Shown here in pieces: positions 62,501 to 64,000 of a DNA stretch of 64,000 nt (position 1 is the stretch's first letter; the number at the start of each line of letters is the position of its first letter). Below the pieces are notes generated by a model. That model did not search any database and was not told the DNA's origin. It saw nothing but the letters and a program-made list of their open reading frames with translations. The translations under genes and the position numbers were made by a program. Source of the stretch: Symsagittifera roscoffensis (Eukaryota; Xenacoelomorpha; Acoela; Convolutidae); NCBI RefSeq assembly GCF_963678635.1, contig NC_087064.1, positions 5,430,411 through 5,494,410 of the forward strand, given 5' to 3'.

Positions 62501-64000
62501 CACCAGGCTACGCTGCGTTGCCTGAACCCCTTCAATTTGTGTACACGATGGTCACGACGATAGCGGAGGGGATATATAACGTGATAATTCCTGCCCCAAA
62601 CAGAGTGGTGGACCCGGACAATTATTATCCGCACCGATCTGAGCTTCCCGCTGTTTGGTCTGACATCTCGAATGCCATACAGGGACTCAGAGATTGTAGC
62701 ACAACTCGGTTGGTGCTAGACGAAGTTCTGGGGTTGGAGCTGTCCAACTTCGCAAGATTATTGAAGCTAAGACCAGGGGTAGGTGACGATCATCTGTTAG
62801 TACAACAGGTGGCTGATGATCTCTGGTTCAGGCAGATGGATCATAAAGAGAACGAGCAGGGAAGGATGATCAGGAAGAACATGACGTCAGCAGAAGAGGA
62901 CCTCATGGCAATGGCTTTGCGTACGAAGCCACACAACAACATATGGTTGTATCTGTCACCGAGGCTGTGCACCTTGGGTGAAGACGCATTTGAGTATGCG
63001 CCGGCAATAATTAAGGAGATACACGCGTATTTGAAGAGTCTACTTGATGCCCGGGAGTTGGCTGGAGGCAAGATGTTGAAGCTGATGCAGGACGTGAATA
63101 CGATGTCGCTGGACAAGTTCCAAGCGGACGTGCTGGCCACGAAAGCACAGTACGAACGATCGGATGCTATCTTGGGCGGAATGGGAGTGGGATGGACGCC
63201 ATCTTTCCTATCGACGTGCTACCCGAGGGCATCTAGGAACCTGATCGCAAGTTTTGTCAAAGACATCAGGAAGTTGTCGATTGGCCTGGTGTTAGCCTTA
63301 TACGTGACATTTGGTCATGAAAACTTTGTAAAAGGACCGGCAAACCTCTTCACCCAAGCGTTGGCCGATTTGAGGTTGGATGGACTCTTGACCCTGATTG
63401 CCATGACCTATGGTCGGCTGGGAGACTTGCTTGTGCTATTGCGTTACCCTGAACAACTGCAGGGACCCAGTCGTGAGTTCAATGCACAGTTGGAAACCGC
63501 CTCGCTCAGGAAGATGAAAGACTGGAGGACTCTCCTACTTCAATACCTCCTGCAACAGAACAGAAGCGTAACAGGAGAGGACAAAGTGGCGACGAACGCA
63601 AGCGAATGCAAACAGTATTGTGGCATGCCCTTATTAACAGACTTAGCTGTCATGATGCGGATTGATCCGTTGGCTCTGGTCCACGGACTAAGGGAATTCG
63701 TCACAGTGGTTTATGGACCGGCGATGTCCTTTGCGTTCCCGGATGTACAAGTTAAAGCGTACAGGAATTCAGTGTTGTACGTCAACCTGGTCTCAGTAGT
63801 GGATTGTTCCGTGCTGAATTGGGTAGAGCAGAGTGAACTGAGAAAGCTGGCTAGCGATGATAGGCTGTTCGGAAGAATAGCAGAGCCAGGTTGGGTGTTG
63901 ATGGATTTCAACAACCACTTCAAATGCCGAATGGGTCGTGAGGATCTGTCCCACATCCAGTTCAACCCAAAACTCTGGAATCTGAGACCAGTGGTGAAAG
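59551..64000 (+). CDS. ORF2 with SGNH/GDSL-type hydrolase domain (partial, runs off the window)
   Basis: Open from ATG 59551 to the window edge, at least 1483 codons, read through by eye without a stop. Residues 1-110 are helical and conserved in the dead copy. Residues about 150-222 look like a coiled coil. Residues about 400-575 contain IIGDSLVRD (Ser 404), SFGGAS (about 426-431), MLGTNDV (Asn 453) and RDGVHFN (Asp 547, His 550), that is blocks I, II, III and V of SGNH hydrolases, which cleave esters and related acyl bonds with a Ser-His-Asp triad. A disordered linker follows, then at about 865-1060 a second region with VVAGSDYLY and VVAGANDH in analogous positions, then a long helical C-terminal region. 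No signal peptide or membrane segment is visible. Its role in the element is unknown. Confidence 0.85.
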   Translation, partial: MGDTNELMEFLSASLGATLDEIYQRLIDCDFTREDPGLAMFVVALLNALGREGRGNRPTEVVLMLAFGESGTAERGRNRLMRWRRGEMSGHDLAREPGLGEQRDHRLGEMPLPVQPAQPLIGAKRQRDGPGPSHSVDSPTAAPPLKKVRVSEIEIQTSETIETLEKKERDQSELCAKLQEYRTIARERDEWKKKFEDLQVAYKEDELKHLKELYMAKVSQASPEILASMRSSEGSSDTRPRTTAQELCASRGPEVLDSRASKGHEAPQQTRPSASSQRFTIPDPSDTYLAPQFQESFNQVARAAMDEINRGTERTLARIVPSQRRDPSSDGSERATRTIACSAPGGVFKKSRVVDIRKNLMTRHQFTQVPAEHPRACLNDMSWNPATSDQVIPPGSRHLIIGDSLVRDLNEISVYGQTTTLSFGGASVAQVIKMMEFQGEDRLDTLIIMLGTNDVSRAPVTPENKWEPLLVCLLNELKEKYRPRLVILCTIPPNPLVGTTAADFMNGNVTRWNEMTRNLVRNNPGEMRLLDLENMLRMTDHIELTRDGVHFNSQRGRHWINDVFQTQLREVEQELRATGSLARTNSTGGSRVRATVPESLANRLGPLAAETVGAVTVAPSSNVRDRLGTAPPPRPQSIGSRLGRSVEQSNRNNSQTASRRNDSPATTNPASTAGSSTSTVPAEGIESGSRLLWNSSDPSHWGQYKTDMSAKLNMNTLTCREDVMRMTGGESPTVSRLYRIPGVDWLLAEQEKFSSSTSLRHADLDGLPHDNTFGPLNTRSLTDVRDRARERTPPVRKGKFQTENKPSNKHHKMFRQFSKPPGQTPGEYSRDYPRTTTVSGDDKRYGNLKAPVGDGLFAAYDPLDIKAAKYLVVAGSDYLYTPRSLFWPDVIFLTAPKLDWGQAIGMMISVRRVVSMEPQVIVVAGANDHLQSRGLLSRLTDGSIPSNEVIGEAIMTLLSAMAEVEAAARQRFTMNVVKVIFVLSPGYAALPEPLQFVYTMVTTIAEGIYNVIIPAPNRVVDPDNYYPHRSELPAVWSDISNAIQGLRDCSTTRLVLDEVLGLELSNFARLLKLRPGVGDDHLLVQQVADDLWFRQMDHKENEQGRMIRKNMTSAEEDLMAMALRTKPHNNIWLYLSPRLCTLGEDAFEYAPAIIKEIHAYLKSLLDARELAGGKMLKLMQDVNTMSLDKFQADVLATKAQYERSDAILGGMGVGWTPSFLSTCYPRASRNLIASFVKDIRKLSIGLVLALYVTFGHENFVKGPANLFTQALADLRLDGLLTLIAMTYGRLGDLLVLLRYPEQLQGPSREFNAQLETASLRKMKDWRTLLLQYLLQQNRSVTGEDKVATNASECKQYCGMPLLTDLAVMMRIDPLALVHGLREFVTVVYGPAMSFAFPDVQVKAYRNSVLYVNLVSVVDCSVLNWVEQSELRKLASDDRLFGRIAEPGWVLMDFNNHFKCRMGREDLSHIQFNPKLWNLRPVVK

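Larger units (their letters stand above)
46542..64000 (+). mobile_element. Intact Ty3/Gypsy-type element with macro-like Pol tail and SGNH-containing ORF2 (3' end outside window)
   Basis: The certain part is 49625-64000: an uninterrupted Gag-Pol and a second long ORF in the same direction. The sequence upstream to about 46.5 kb is assigned as its leader or LTR from lack of other genes and its repeat structure, so the left border given is provisional. Long open frames argue for a young, possibly active copy. Base composition of the coding part is balanced, unlike the A-rich element at 5-24 kb. Confidence 0.8.

Noticed and set aside
1..64000. CRISPR arrays, bacterial operons and rRNA genes.
   Set aside because: Repeats are irregular or transposon-derived, the coding regions are eukaryotic retroelements, and no rRNA-like sequence was seen.

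Overview
The window reads as transposon-dense nematode DNA, probably Caenorhabditis or a close relative. This is inferred from three things: the style of the LTR elements and the Penelope-type reverse transcriptase, the AT-rich spacer with TTTTCAG-type acceptors, and short repeats carrying TTTCTCGGCC. I see no convincing host gene, tRNA or rRNA. Almost everything that codes belongs to retroelements. Layout: 1-5.2 kb is AT-rich spacer with a degenerate tandem repeat, a CT microsatellite and a decayed LINE reverse transcriptase. 5182-24100 is one complete, very young and very large (18.9 kb) LTR element: two 408-bp LTRs differing at two bases, flanked by a TTAA duplication. Its order is LTR, primer site, leader, small basic ORF, single-frame Gag-Pol of 2740 aa, small membrane ORF, an ATG-free open frame of 378 codons, two Env-like ORFs, a 599-aa ORF of unknown function, 3' region, LTR. 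The last four frames overlap their neighbours by 13, 1 (TAATG) and 4 (ATGA) bases, a compact virus-like 3' cassette. 24.1-38.4 kb is decayed spacer holding LINE fragments, a Penelope-like element with a partial tandem copy, satellite-like repeats and unassigned remnants. 38.4-45.6 kb is a dead, minus-strand Ty3/Gypsy copy with catalytic residues and reading frames broken. 45.65-49.6 kb is an unusual non-coding region: five 67-68-nt modules bounded by the complementary heptamers ACCCTCC and GGAGGGT, many further ACCCTCC boxes, a 36-base A run, and a 186-bp tandem duplication whose two copies keep an outer stem through four compensatory changes. 49625-64000 is the intact coding part of a second, plus-strand relative of the dead copy. 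It has a 3160-aa Gag-Pol in one frame and, 443 bases further on, a second ORF that is open to the window edge (at least 1483 codons). How the genes work together: in both elements Gag packages RNA and protease, RT, RNase H and integrase copy and insert it. The distinctive parts are the extras. The first element adds an Env-like module plus two unrecognised proteins, suggesting a former or current enveloped particle. The second adds a C-terminal tail on Pol that looks like a TARG1-type macro domain, and a second protein carrying an SGNH/GDSL hydrolase with its Ser, Gly, Asn, Asp and His motifs in place. That pairing, behind a structured leader, is the best candidate here for an undescribed system. 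All family assignments are from motif reading; no searches were run.
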